A DNA stretch of 64,000 nucleotides from Flavobacterium sp. (GTDB taxonomy: Bacteria > Bacteroidota > Bacteroidia > Flavobacteriales > Flavobacteriaceae). The notes under the pieces were generated by a model. That model was not told where the DNA came from. It saw nothing but the letters and a program-made list of their open reading frames with translations, and searched no databases. This document shows positions 53,727 through 62,247 of this stretch, piece by piece (positions within the stretch are counted from its first letter, which is position 1; each line of letters begins with the position of its first letter). A program made the translations under genes and the position numbers. The stretch covers positions 62,001 through 126,000 of the forward strand of contig NZ_JAPZSU010000002.1 in assembly GCF_027531905.1 (NCBI RefSeq), written 5' to 3'.

Positions 53727-56441
53727 CTAAAACACGGCAATTTTTCCAGTTTGTGCTTCACCTGAACTTGTTACTATTTTATAAACATAAACACCTACCG
53801 AATTGATTTTTAAATTAACGGTATTGGTTTTTGAAACTAAAGGGCAAGTCATCGTATTTTGACCATTTAGGTTGTATAAATAAAATATTGAAGCGTCTTC
53901 TTTTTTGGCTTCTACGATTAGTTCTTGATTTTTTTTCAATAAAGTTGGATACACAAAAAAGAAATCATTTCCGAGATAGTTAGCGTCAAGAACAGAAGAA
54001 CTTATGTTGTTGTTGGTTTGTAAAACGATATTGATTCGGTATTTATTATTCCCTTTGGTTGGGTTTGGATCTATAAAAAAGAACTCTTTTGAATTAATGT
54101 TATCAATTGTTGCGAGGATATTTTCAGTGGTATTGACAACTTTTATAAGCTCAATTTTTTTAATGTTGTATAAGCTGAAAAGACTTGCTTTTATTTTGAT
54201 TTTATCTTCTTCAAAAATTTCGGCAAAAGAGAATTCAAAGTAGCAATTTGAATTTGCTAGAAATTGTAAGGTTGCTTCACTTTTTATTCCCTCGTTATTT
54301 CCGAAAAGAGGAGCTACAGTAATCGTTTTTTCATTGCTAAATGTATAGGAAGTATTGGTGGTTTGGGTTTTGAATTGCATTTTATCCCCAATTAATTCAT
54401 AAAGGTTAAATGCCACTACATTTTTAGGTTTTTCCCAAGTAATTTCGGTTGTACCATCGCAAACCAAAGTGGTATTAATGTTTAAATCATAAGAAATAGT
54501 AAACGTTTCAGAGAGGTAATCGACGCCTCCAATCTTCATCTTTAGTTTTGCTTTAGTAAATTTTTGCTCAGCGGGAGTAAAAGTAAACTGTTTATTATCT
54601 AGAGTAATAGTGTTGGCGATGATTTCCCAAGTTTGTCCATCGTCATAACTAATAGACAATTGCCCAGAAGTACCCGTAAATGAGGAAGTCCATTTGAAAG
54701 GAGATATCGTTCTTCCATCATAGGGGAAATTGTCGTTTTGTAAAGGATAATTCCACTCAAAATGGTTGTTTACTTCGTATTCATAAGCAATGCTATAATC
54801 TTGAGAAACTGAGGCGAGAGTTTTACTACTGATTTGAATGGTGTACGTTCCCGTTGTAGGGTTTTCAACTACAATTTGTTCTATGTTGTTGATTTTATCC
54901 TTTCCTCTTGTAGCGGGTTGTTGTGGAGCGTCGGGGTTAAGTACCCAAGGTAAATAGGTTTTGTTGTCTGGGGCAATAAGTTCTAAATCAAGATCATTCA
55001 TCAAACTAATATTGCTATTGATTGCAGCAGGTAAATCGTTCCAAACCATCGTTATTTTGAGGTTTTTGGAATTATCAGGAATAGTAACAAGATGTGAATT
55101 GGTTTGATTTGAAGTTGAAGTCCCGTTAATTATTCTATTTTTGCTTATTGTTTTTAGGGCATTATAGGCGTCAACATTTCCGTAACCGTAATTGAAGTCA
55201 GGGCCAATATTCCCAACATCTTTGGCACTATTAATTAAAATGGCTTTGGTTTGTGCATTAGTCAAAGCGACGTTGTTTTTGGATCGATAATGTTGCTTCA
55301 TAAGCGTTATTATTCCAGTGACTAGTGCTGTAGCGTTAGATGTTCCTTGTGTGCTATAGGCTACCACTTCAGGTTTTACTCGTCCATCGTATGCTGGGCC
55401 TTTGGAAGAAAAGGACAAAATTGTTTCATTTTGGTCTATACAACCTACCACGATACTATTTTTGGATTGTTTAAAATTTCCAGTAATAGATTTATAACCT
55501 TCGATTCCTTTATTTCCTGACGAAAAGCAGTGAGTAATATTAGGATTGAGGAAGAGTTGTTCATCATAGGCATTGGCTAAAGAACCATAAAAGTTTTCAA
55601 TTAAGGTGCCATACGAATGATTCTGAGTGGTCGAACCTTGGAATGTACTGATGTCATCAGGAAATATCTTTAAATAATCAGAGGATTGTATTTTTGACTT
55701 TGGTGCAACTCCTTTTCCTAAAATCGAACTATTACCTAGGCCAGAAGCTATTGTCGCCATTGAGCTTGCGTGACTTGATACAGAAGTGGAATGTGTAGTT
55801 GAAGAAATATGTTTGTTCAATAAATCAATATCATTCAAATCGAAGAAATCATCTTTGATAGATACGATTTGGTTTTCCCCTGTAATTAGCGGGAAAGAAG
55901 TATTCGCTTTTGTAATATTATTGATTGTAAAATTTTGATCTACAATTTTGCTTTCTGTTTTAGGTTCAAATGATTCTCGAGTTACTGATACAACACTAGT
56001 AAAGGTAATGATTTGCATTATTTTATCACTATTGCTTTTTATACTCACCAATTTATCGTTTATATATTCTATTGGTATAGGAGAAATTGATTTCAAATCG
56101 GTCAATAGAGATTGTATATCATCAGTGGCTATTACGTATTGTTCATTTCGCAGGTGCATAGAAAAGTCTACAGGTAGTTTCCAGAGATTATTAGTAGCAA
56201 TTATCTCTTTCGGTAATCTTTTAGTTGTCTCGCTTTTGTTTTCGATGATACAAAAACTATCGTCTAGTTTTTTTACTACTTTGTATTTGTAGATATTGGC
56301 ATTTTGCAAAGTTGTGAAATAATATTTTTGACTTCTTTTTTCGTTATTGTATTCTAGATATTGCTTCCATTTATCGAAGTTTTGAGAAATACAAATCGTT
56401 GTAACTAAAAAGAGAAGTAGGCAGGTGCATCGTGTTTTCAT
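53727..56441 (-). CDS. S8 family serine peptidase exported by the type IX secretion system
   Basis: A 904-residue subtilase with a signal peptide (MKTRCTCLLLFLVTTICIS), a roughly 170-residue N-terminal region, a catalytic domain at about 185-430, beta domains, and a C-terminal T9SS type A sorting domain in the last 75 residues (FFFVYPTLLKKNQELIVEA, FYLYNLNGQNTM, VYVYKIVTSSGE). Putative triad: Asp197 or Asp198 (SIKDDFFDL), His224 (SSHASSMATIASG) and Ser368 (TQGTSNATALVTG), with oxyanion Asn310 (SSGNKG). The serine motif GTSNATA departs from the usual GTSMAAP, and the His context is also weak, so activity is probable but not certain. Confidence 0.87.
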   Translation of the reverse strand: MKTRCTCLLLFLVTTICISQNFDKWKQYLEYNNEKRSQKYYFTTLQNANIYKYKVVKKLDDSFCIIENKSETTKRLPKEIIATNNLWKLPVDFSMHLRNEQYVIATDDIQSLLTDLKSISPIPIEYINDKLVSIKSNSDKIMQIITFTSVVSVTRESFEPKTESKIVDQNFTINNITKANTSFPLITGENQIVSIKDDFFDLNDIDLLNKHISSTTHSTSVSSHASSMATIASGLGNSSILGKGVAPKSKIQSSDYLKIFPDDISTFQGSTTQNHSYGTLIENFYGSLANAYDEQLFLNPNITHCFSSGNKGIEGYKSITGNFKQSKNSIVVGCIDQNETILSFSSKGPAYDGRVKPEVVAYSTQGTSNATALVTGIITLMKQHYRSKNNVALTNAQTKAILINSAKDVGNIGPDFNYGYGNVDAYNALKTISKNRIINGTSTSNQTNSHLVTIPDNSKNLKITMVWNDLPAAINSNISLMNDLDLELIAPDNKTYLPWVLNPDAPQQPATRGKDKINNIEQIVVENPTTGTYTIQISSKTLASVSQDYSIAYEYEVNNHFEWNYPLQNDNFPYDGRTISPFKWTSSFTGTSGQLSISYDDGQTWEIIANTITLDNKQFTFTPAEQKFTKAKLKMKIGGVDYLSETFTISYDLNINTTLVCDGTTEITWEKPKNVVAFNLYELIGDKMQFKTQTTNTSYTFSNEKTITVAPLFGNNEGIKSEATLQFLANSNCYFEFSFAEIFEEDKIKIKASLFSLYNIKKIELIKVVNTTENILATIDNINSKEFFFIDPNPTKGNNKYRINIVLQTNNNISSSVLDANYLGNDFFFVYPTLLKKNQELIVEAKKEDASIFYLYNLNGQNTMTCPLVSKTNTVNLKINSVGVYVYKIVTSSGEAQTGKIAVF

Positions 56442-56841
56442 GTATTTTGGGACATTTTACATTTTGTTAAATCTAATGAAAACTAAGTAAGGTTTGACAC
56501 TTACATCTTTTATTATACAAAAGGTACTAAGCTAATTTTACTGTATTCTTATTTAAAGAGTTACCTTTTTCTGTTTTAATCAAAGTTATTAAAATATTTG
56601 TAACATTATACTTATTTAATTTTATTTCAATAACCAACTACAAGTTCCTTAAGGTTATTTCTTTTATGAAAGAAAGATGATTATTCAATTTAATTTTCGT
56701 CTCTATTTTTTATAAAAAATATGTTTTAGTCGATTTTATCTTTAAGATTGATTTTTTTGTGTTTAATGATCTGATTTTGATTTATTTACTCTCAATTGTT
56801 GATTTTGCTCATATTTTTATAAAATATCGACAAACATTTAC

Positions 56842-56867
56842 TTAACAAAATCATAATGTTTTGTTAA
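56842..56867. promoter_or_regulatory. Inverted repeat upstream of the M57 protease gene
   Basis: TTAACAAAA and TTTTGTTAA form a perfect 9-bp dyad with an 8-nt spacer, about 40 nt upstream of a -7 box. It could be an operator, but a chance match in AT-rich DNA is possible. Confidence 0.4.
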
Positions 56868-56905
56868 AATATGATTTTTATAGGTTTAATAATACTAAAA
56901 ATATC

Positions 56906-56913
56906 TAAATTTG
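56906..56913 (+). promoter_or_regulatory. -7 promoter box of the M57 protease gene
   Basis: TAAATTTG, giving a 5' leader of about 60 nt. No clear -33 TTG. Confidence 0.42.
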
Positions 56914-56978
56914 ATATTGATGTTTTGATGTAGCCCCTTCAAAATCAAACCATTAACTAACCTAAAAAATATTAACAA

Positions 56979-57809
56979 ATGAGAAAATTAAAAACAATTT
57001 TCGCTGTGTCATTAATTGTGGTGACACTATTCTCTTGCAACAAAGAAGATGATACCAATTCATTAAACCAAGAAGCCACTCAAATTTCACCTGAAATATT
57101 GGGTAAAATTAGTTCACTATCATTGAACAACAAAGATGTCAAAGTGGTTAAGAACACTAAATTAGACGGAACTACTGAAGATGCCTTTTTAATCGAAGGA
57201 GATATTCTTATCACCAAAGCACAATTGGACAAAATGGATCTTCATGGTGGTATAACTACAGAACAGTATCGTACTAATAATTTAGTATCTGCACCAAGAA
57301 CTATAAGAGTTGTTGGTCTTACTGGTACAGGAACTAGTGCTTTATCTACTAATATGCGTGCTGGATTGCAGGCTGCAATAAATAGATATAATAGTCTAGG
57401 ATTGTCAATTACTTTTACGCTAACGTTTAGTTCTAGTACTACGGGTGCTAATATTGTAGTAAGAAGACAAACAGGTTCCGCAGGTGGGGTAGCTGGTTTT
57501 CCTACAGGAGGATTGCCTTACAACAGTATAACATTATATTCTGGATTGGACACCTATTCTACTGGGGTAAATGCACACGTTTCTGCGCATGAAATTGGGC
57601 ATTGTATAGGTTTACGCCATACCGATTGGTTTAGTCGTCAGAGTTGTGGATCTAATCAGAGTGAAGGAACTGCAGGTGTTGGTGCCGTTTTAATTCCTGG
57701 AACTCCTTCTGGTTATGATGCTACGTCTTACATGAGAGCTTGTTTTAGCGGAAGTGAAACAGGAGCGTTCAACAGTAACGACATAACTGCTCTTAATTAT
57801 TTATATTAG
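56979..57809 (+). CDS. M57 (HEIGH) zinc metalloprotease lipoprotein
   Basis: A 276-residue lipoprotein (MRKLKTIFAVSLIVVTLFSC, Cys20) of the dual-action HEIGH metallopeptidase family. The zinc motif is complete: His204-Glu205-Ile-Gly-His208-x5-His214 (HEIGHCIGLRH). The N-terminal third (LIEGDILITKAQLDKM, TEQYRTNNLVS) is the usual pro-region of these proteins; the catalytic domain begins near residue 107 (RTIRVVGL). It ends in SNDITALNYLY, typical of the family. Likely a cell-surface or extracellular protease anchored by lipid. It is divergent from a T9SS subtilase gene. Confidence 0.9.
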   Translation: MRKLKTIFAVSLIVVTLFSCNKEDDTNSLNQEATQISPEILGKISSLSLNNKDVKVVKNTKLDGTTEDAFLIEGDILITKAQLDKMDLHGGITTEQYRTNNLVSAPRTIRVVGLTGTGTSALSTNMRAGLQAAINRYNSLGLSITFTLTFSSSTTGANIVVRRQTGSAGGVAGFPTGGLPYNSITLYSGLDTYSTGVNAHVSAHEIGHCIGLRHTDWFSRQSCGSNQSEGTAGVGAVLIPGTPSGYDATSYMRACFSGSETGAFNSNDITALNYLY

Positions 57810-57839
57810 ATTTTGATTGGGGGCTATATTAAAATTAGG

Positions 57840-57878
57840 AAAGGCTGTCTACATTTTAGAGACAGCCTTTTTTTTATT
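57840..57878. terminator. Terminator after the M57 protease gene
   Basis: AAAGGCTGTCT and AGACAGCCTTT form an 11-bp stem with a T-run on the plus strand, between convergent genes. Confidence 0.88.
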
Positions 57879-57894
57879 TGAATCTAAATAAGAA

Positions 57895-58152
57895 TTACAA
57901 TTTTTCATCAGCAGCACCAACTTCCTTGATTTGATCTAAGATGTTGGTTTGATTAGGGGAAATGTAATTTTTAGTTTCAATAGAAGTTTCTTTTTTGAAA
58001 AGAAGATCTAAGGCATTGTATAATTTTAATAAAACGTCTCGGTCTTGTTTATCGATTTCCACCGCACTATTAAAATTAAAGACGTAATTATTGGAATTAC
58101 GAACTTCTACTTTAATCGTTTTCGGGGTGATTTTAAATTTAACAATATCCAT
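57895..58152 (-). CDS. Small hypothetical protein downstream of clpB
   Basis: An 85-residue protein I do not recognise: MDIVKFKITPKTIKVEVRN with a KFKITPKTIKVEVR beta-like start, then NNYVFNFNSAVEIDKQDR, a helix LLKLYNALDLLFKK and a polar tail. No signal peptide or membrane span. It is separated from clpB by the clpB terminator, so it is probably transcribed on its own. Codon use is like its neighbours and it has a reasonable amino-acid composition, so I consider it real. Confidence 0.6.
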   Translation of the reverse strand: MDIVKFKITPKTIKVEVRNSNNYVFNFNSAVEIDKQDRDVLLKLYNALDLLFKKETSIETKNYISPNQTNILDQIKEVGAADEKL

Positions 58153-58271
58153 TATTAGTACTCTGTGTTATAAATAGAAAATATAAAAAACTACATTTCT
58201 TTAAAAGAAAAAGCAAAAATACATGAATTTAAGTAGATTTTTGAATTCTTGTGTTTTGAATTACAAAAAAA

Positions 58272-58291
58272 CACCAATCTTTCGACTGGTG
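58272..58291 (-). terminator. Terminator of clpB
   Basis: On the minus strand CACCAGTC, loop GAAA, GATTGGTG (one G.T pair), followed by TTTTTTT. Confidence 0.85.
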
Positions 58292-58348
58292 CTGTTTGAA
58301 ATGTTTTCAGAGTTATCCTAAAAGGTTTTAATTGTAAAATCAAGTTTA

Positions 58349-60949
58349 TTATACCAATTCACTTTGATTTCTAAAAACGAGTTGGTTATCGAAGGCGTCG
58401 ATCAAAACGATGCTATCGGTGGTGATTTTGCCCGACAGAATTTCTTTCGATAACTCGTTGAGTACTTCACGCTGAATGACACGTTTTACAGGTCTAGCCC
58501 CAAATTGAGGATCGTAGCCTTTTTTGGATAAATAGCTTATCGCTTCGGGAGTTGCGTCCATGGTGATGCCTTGTTGTGCCAACATTTTCGTCACGCTTTT
58601 CAATTGTAAACCTACAATTTGAGCAATATTGGCGTTGGTCAGCGGGGTAAACATCACGATTTCGTCGATACGGTTGATGAACTCAGGACGAACGGTTTGT
58701 TTTAGTAAGCCTAACACTTCTACTTTGGCAGCTTCGGTTGCGGCTTCTACACTACCTTTTAAATTCTCGAATTTATCTTGAATAATTTGGCTTCCCATAT
58801 TCGAGGTCATGATGATAATGGTGTTTTTGAAATCGGCCAAGCGTCCTTTATTGTCTGTTAATCGACCTTCGTCCAGCACTTGAAGCAAGATATTAAACGT
58901 GTCAGGATGTGCTTTTTCGATTTCGTCTAACAGAATCACAGAATAAGGTTTTCTTCGCACGGCTTCGGTCAATTGTCCACCTTCGTCATAACCTACGTAA
59001 CCCGGAGGCGCTCCAACCAATCGGCTCACGCTGTGGCGTTCTTGGTATTCGCTCATGTCGATTCGGGTCATGGCATTTTCATCGTCGAATAGATATTCGG
59101 CTAAGGCTTTGGCCAATTCGGTTTTACCTACACCGGTAGTTCCTAAGAAAAGGAAGGTTCCCACGGGTTTTTTCATGTCCTGCAAGCCTGCACGACTTCT
59201 GCGAACAGCGTCGCTCACTGCCTCGATGGCTTCTTCTTGTCCTACCACGCGTTTGTGAAGCTCATCCTCTAATTTTAATAGTTTTTCGCGTACGCCTTGA
59301 AGCATTTTCATTACGGGAATTCCGGTCCATTTGGCTACGACTTCGGCAATATCTTCACGAGTTACTTCTTCTTTAATCAAAGAAGTTCCGGATTGATTTT
59401 CCTGTAATTGGTGCGTTAGTTTTGCTAATTTTTCTTGTGCTTCTTTGATTTTACCGTAACGAATTTCGGCTACTTTTCCGTAATCGCCTTCACGTTCGGC
59501 ACGTTCGGCTTCGTATTTGAAGTTTTCAATTTCGGTTTTTACCAACTGAATATTGTCTACTACATCTTTTTCAGATTTCCATTTGGCGTAAATTTCGTTG
59601 CGATCTTCTTTCAAATTCGACAAATCTAAGCCTAACACTTTTAGCTTGCTTTCGTCTTTTTCGCGTTTGATGGCTTCGATTTCAATTTCTAGCTGCATGA
59701 TTTTTCGATCGAGTACATCGAGTTCTTCGGGTTTGGAGTTGATTTCCATACGTAATTTAGAAGCCGCTTCGTCCATCAAATCGATAGCTTTATCGGGTAA
59801 GAATCGATTGGTAATATAGCGTTGCGACAATTCCACCGAAGCGATAATAGCTTCGTCTTTGATTTGTACTTGGTGGTGTGTTTCGTATTTTTCTTTGATT
59901 CCACGCAAAATCGAAATGGCACTCTCGGTATCGGGTTCTTCAACCATTACTTTTTGGAAACGACGTTCTAATGCTTTGTCTTTTTCAAAGTATTTTTGGT
60001 ATTCGTCCAAAGTAGTGGCTCCAATAGCACGCAATTCGCCACGCGCCAAAGCTGGTTTCAAAATATTGGCCGCGTCCATGGCACCTTCGCCACCGCCAGC
60101 TCCTACCAGCGTGTGAATTTCGTCTATGAATAACACAATATCTCCTTCAGAAGCAATGACTTCTTTGACTACCGATTTCAAACGTTCTTCGAATTCTCCT
60201 TTGTATTTGGCACCCGCAATAAGCGCTCCCATGTCTAGAGAAAAAACAATTTTGTCTTTTAAGTTTTCTGGAACATCGCCTGCTACGATTCGGTGCGCTA
60301 AGCCTTCGGCAATGGCGGTTTTACCCACCCCAGGTTCTCCCACCAACATCGGATTGTTCTTGGTTCTACGGGTTAAAATTTGAAGGACACGACGAATTTC
60401 TTCGTCACGCCCAATCACGGGATCTAATTTGCCGTTTTTGGCTAATTCGTTGAGGTTTTTGGCAAATTTGTTTAAGGAATTATAGGTTTCTTCCGCAGAA
60501 GCCGAGGTAACGCGTTCGCCTTTGCGCAATTCGTCTATCGCAGCTTTGAGTCCTTTTTCGGTCACGCCTTGATCTTTTAGGATTTGGGCAACTTTACTTT
60601 TAGAAACAAAAATCGCTAGGATTAAATGCTCAATACTAACGAATTCATCATTCATTTTTTTGGCAATAATTTCGGCTTCGTTGAGCGCTGTGTTCGCACT
60701 TCTCGACAATTGAATTTCGCCACCGGTTACTTTTGGAAAATTTTGAATTTGACTATCCAAAATTTGAAGAAACAAAGGCACGTTAACGTTCAGTTTTTTC
60801 AAAAGAAATGGCGCTACATTCTCGTCTACTTCAAAAATAGCTTTGAAGAGATGTTCGTTTTCTATTTGTTGTTGTCCTAGGCTTTGCACCAATTGTTGGG
60901 AGTGCTGAATGGCCTCTTGGGATTTGATGGTAAATTTGTTTATGTTCAT
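58349..60949 (-). CDS. clpB: ATP-dependent chaperone ClpB
   Basis: An 866-residue disaggregase that pulls proteins out of aggregates together with DnaK. Order: Clp N-terminal domain (residues 1-145, two repeats), AAA+ domain 1 with Walker A GEPGVGKT (204-211) and Walker [14 protein letters not shown], a coiled-coil M-domain at about 400-530, AAA+ domain 2 with Walker A GTTGVGKT (near 600) and [12 protein letters not shown] near the C-terminus. The start ATG is only 3 nt from one arm of a palindromic repeat (60953-61083), so its leader is the repeat. No clear promoter is visible beyond it. Confidence 0.97.
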   Translation of the reverse strand: MNINKFTIKSQEAIQHSQQLVQSLGQQQIENEHLFKAIFEVDENVAPFLLKKLNVNVPLFLQILDSQIQNFPKVTGGEIQLSRSANTALNEAEIIAKKMNDEFVSIEHLILAIFVSKSKVAQILKDQGVTEKGLKAAIDELRKGERVTSASAEETYNSLNKFAKNLNELAKNGKLDPVIGRDEEIRRVLQILTRRTKNNPMLVGEPGVGKTAIAEGLAHRIVAGDVPENLKDKIVFSLDMGALIAGAKYKGEFEERLKSVVKEVIASEGDIVLFIDEIHTLVGAGGGEGAMDAANILKPALARGELRAIGATTLDEYQKYFEKDKALERRFQKVMVEEPDTESAISILRGIKEKYETHHQVQIKDEAIIASVELSQRYITNRFLPDKAIDLMDEAASKLRMEINSKPEELDVLDRKIMQLEIEIEAIKREKDESKLKVLGLDLSNLKEDRNEIYAKWKSEKDVVDNIQLVKTEIENFKYEAERAEREGDYGKVAEIRYGKIKEAQEKLAKLTHQLQENQSGTSLIKEEVTREDIAEVVAKWTGIPVMKMLQGVREKLLKLEDELHKRVVGQEEAIEAVSDAVRRSRAGLQDMKKPVGTFLFLGTTGVGKTELAKALAEYLFDDENAMTRIDMSEYQERHSVSRLVGAPPGYVGYDEGGQLTEAVRRKPYSVILLDEIEKAHPDTFNILLQVLDEGRLTDNKGRLADFKNTIIIMTSNMGSQIIQDKFENLKGSVEAATEAAKVEVLGLLKQTVRPEFINRIDEIVMFTPLTNANIAQIVGLQLKSVTKMLAQQGITMDATPEAISYLSKKGYDPQFGARPVKRVIQREVLNELSKEILSGKITTDSIVLIDAFDNQLVFRNQSELV

Positions 60950-60952
60950 GTT

Positions 60953-61083
60953 AGCCCCCTAACCCCCAAAGGGGGAATTCCTACTAGGGGTCAATAGGAT
61001 TTTAATAATTTATTCCCAACTTTCACTTAGGTGAAAGAACTAAATTAGGTTATTACTTTTCCCCCTTTGGGGGTTAGGGGGCT
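60953..61083. repeat. 131-bp palindromic element abutting the clpB start codon
   Basis: A perfect 25-bp inverted repeat: 60953-60977 against 61059-61083. Each arm contains CCCCCAAAGGGGG, itself a palindrome, preceded by AGCCCCCTAA. Inside is a further hairpin TTTCAC-TTAG-GTGAAA (61021-61036). There is no open reading frame. The arms resemble G/C-run repeats I know from Flavobacterium genomes. The element is the whole immediate leader of clpB. Confidence 0.85.
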
Positions 61084-61204
61084 TTTGCTTACTTTTGTGA
61101 ATAAAGCGTCAAATGGTATTCCAATATAAATTTACGGACATTTTGACTGTTTATTTTTAAATTTTAGTATTATTTAACGACAAAAAGACATAAAAAGAGA
61201 CAAA

Positions 61205-61594
61205 ATGAGCCTATTTAATTCCTTATTTGGTAGTTCAGAAGAAAAAAAAGAATCGGTTAGTAAAGTCAATTGGATTCCGTTGCAATTGATGGGGCAATTA
61301 GACGAATTAACAGCGCTTTCTAATGAAAAGCCCATATTTATTTTCAAACACAGTACCCGTTGTAGTATTAGTCGATTTGCCTTAAAACAATTTGAAAACG
61401 AATTTGATTTGCACGATGTTATGGATGCCTATTTCTTGGATTTGATTACGTATCGTGAGATTTCAAATGAAATTGCTGCTCGTGTTGGCGTGCAACATCA
61501 ATCGCCTCAATTGATCTTGATTAAGGAAGGAAAAGCCATTTATGATGCCTCGCATAGTGATATTGAAGCAGGGGTTTTGAAAAAGTACGTTTAA
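61205..61594 (+). CDS. ytxJ: YtxJ, bacillithiol-system redox protein (monothiol bacilliredoxin)
   Basis: A 129-residue thioredoxin-fold protein of the YtxJ/BrxC type, which removes bacillithiol from mixed disulfides on proteins. The active site is HSTRCSISRFAL with Cys53 as the single catalytic cysteine, and the cis-Pro segment is VQHQSPQLILIKEGKAIYDA with SHSDIEAG after it. It implies the cell makes bacillithiol; no bsh biosynthetic gene is in the window. Divergent from clpB, with the palindromic element in between. Confidence 0.9.
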   Translation: MSLFNSLFGSSEEKKESVSKVNWIPLQLMGQLDELTALSNEKPIFIFKHSTRCSISRFALKQFENEFDLHDVMDAYFLDLITYREISNEIAARVGVQHQSPQLILIKEGKAIYDASHSDIEAGVLKKYV

Positions 61595-61674
61595 TTTATT
61601 TCATTTAGATAATAAATTAAAATACTATTCTCTGGGCTGAAATGTACTAGATTTAACATCAAAAAAATAATAAA

Positions 61675-62199
61675 ATGACGACTATTGAAATAGTAAAAGT
61701 AAAGCCTAATGAAATTCTTCCATTGCAAAAAATAGGAATACAGACTTTTCAGGAAACTTTTTCTGATTTTAATTCGGAAGAGAACATGAAGAACTATTTG
61801 GACAAAGGTTTTTCTGTTGAAAAACTTGCTTTAGAGTTGCTTACAAAAGATTCTGAGTTCTATTTTGCTACCCATGACAATGAAATCATTGGATATTTGA
61901 AAGTTAATTTTGGTGATGCTCAGACCGAATTAAAAGATAACAAAGCGCTAGAAATAGAACGGATTTATGTACTGAATGCCTTTCACGGGAAGCGTGTGGG
62001 ACAATTACTTTATGATAAAGCCATAACTATTGCTAAAGAAAAAGGTGTCGAATACGTATGGTTAGGGGTTTGGGAAAATAATGTTAGAGCGATGCGTTTT
62101 TATACTAAAAATGGTTTTGTGGCTTTTGACAAACACATTTTTAAGTTAGGCGATGACGAGCAGACCGATATTATGATGCGCTTGAAATTGAATAATTAA
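61675..62199 (+). CDS. GNAT N-acetyltransferase, PaiA-like
   Basis: A 174-residue acetyltransferase with the layout of PaiA/spermidine acetyltransferase-like proteins: FQETFSDFNSEENMKNYL near residue 25, LEIERIYVLNAFHGKRVGQLL (acetyl-CoA binding, H-G-K-R-V-G) and VWLGVWENNVRAMRFYTKNGF. A polyamine substrate would fit with aguA and aguB elsewhere in the window but is not shown by sequence. It follows ytxJ by 80 nt on the same strand. Confidence 0.88.
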   Translation: MTTIEIVKVKPNEILPLQKIGIQTFQETFSDFNSEENMKNYLDKGFSVEKLALELLTKDSEFYFATHDNEIIGYLKVNFGDAQTELKDNKALEIERIYVLNAFHGKRVGQLLYDKAITIAKEKGVEYVWLGVWENNVRAMRFYTKNGFVAFDKHIFKLGDDEQTDIMMRLKLNN

Positions 62200-62203
62200 T
62201 ACT

Positions 62204-62245
62204 AAAAAAGCACTCTTTTTTTAAATTTTAAAAGAGTGCTTTTTT
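62204..62245. terminator. Bidirectional terminator, GNAT / membrane protein
   Basis: AAAAAAGCACTCTTTT and AAAAGAGTGCTTTTTT, a 16-bp stem, between convergent genes. Confidence 0.92.
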
Positions 62246-62247
62246 AA

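Larger units (their letters stand above)
56442..56978. other. 537-bp AT-rich gap between divergent protease genes
   Basis: No open reading frame or RNA gene that I can support. It separates the minus-strand subtilase gene from the plus-strand M57 protease gene, so it holds both promoters. It contains a perfect dyad TTAACAAAA, 8-nt loop, TTTTGTTAA (56842-56867) and a TAAATTTG box (56906-56913) on the M57 side. Confidence 0.6.

Noticed and set aside
53547-53765. 72-codon plus-strand open frame in the gap after the DUF808 gene
   Set aside because: Its 3' end runs into the end of the subtilase gene on the other strand, the composition looks random and no promoter or domain is visible. The 274-bp gap otherwise holds nothing I can support.
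59055-60383. Several long plus-strand open frames opposite clpB
   Set aside because: They lie entirely within the clpB coding sequence and have the composition of antisense translation, with no recognisable domain.
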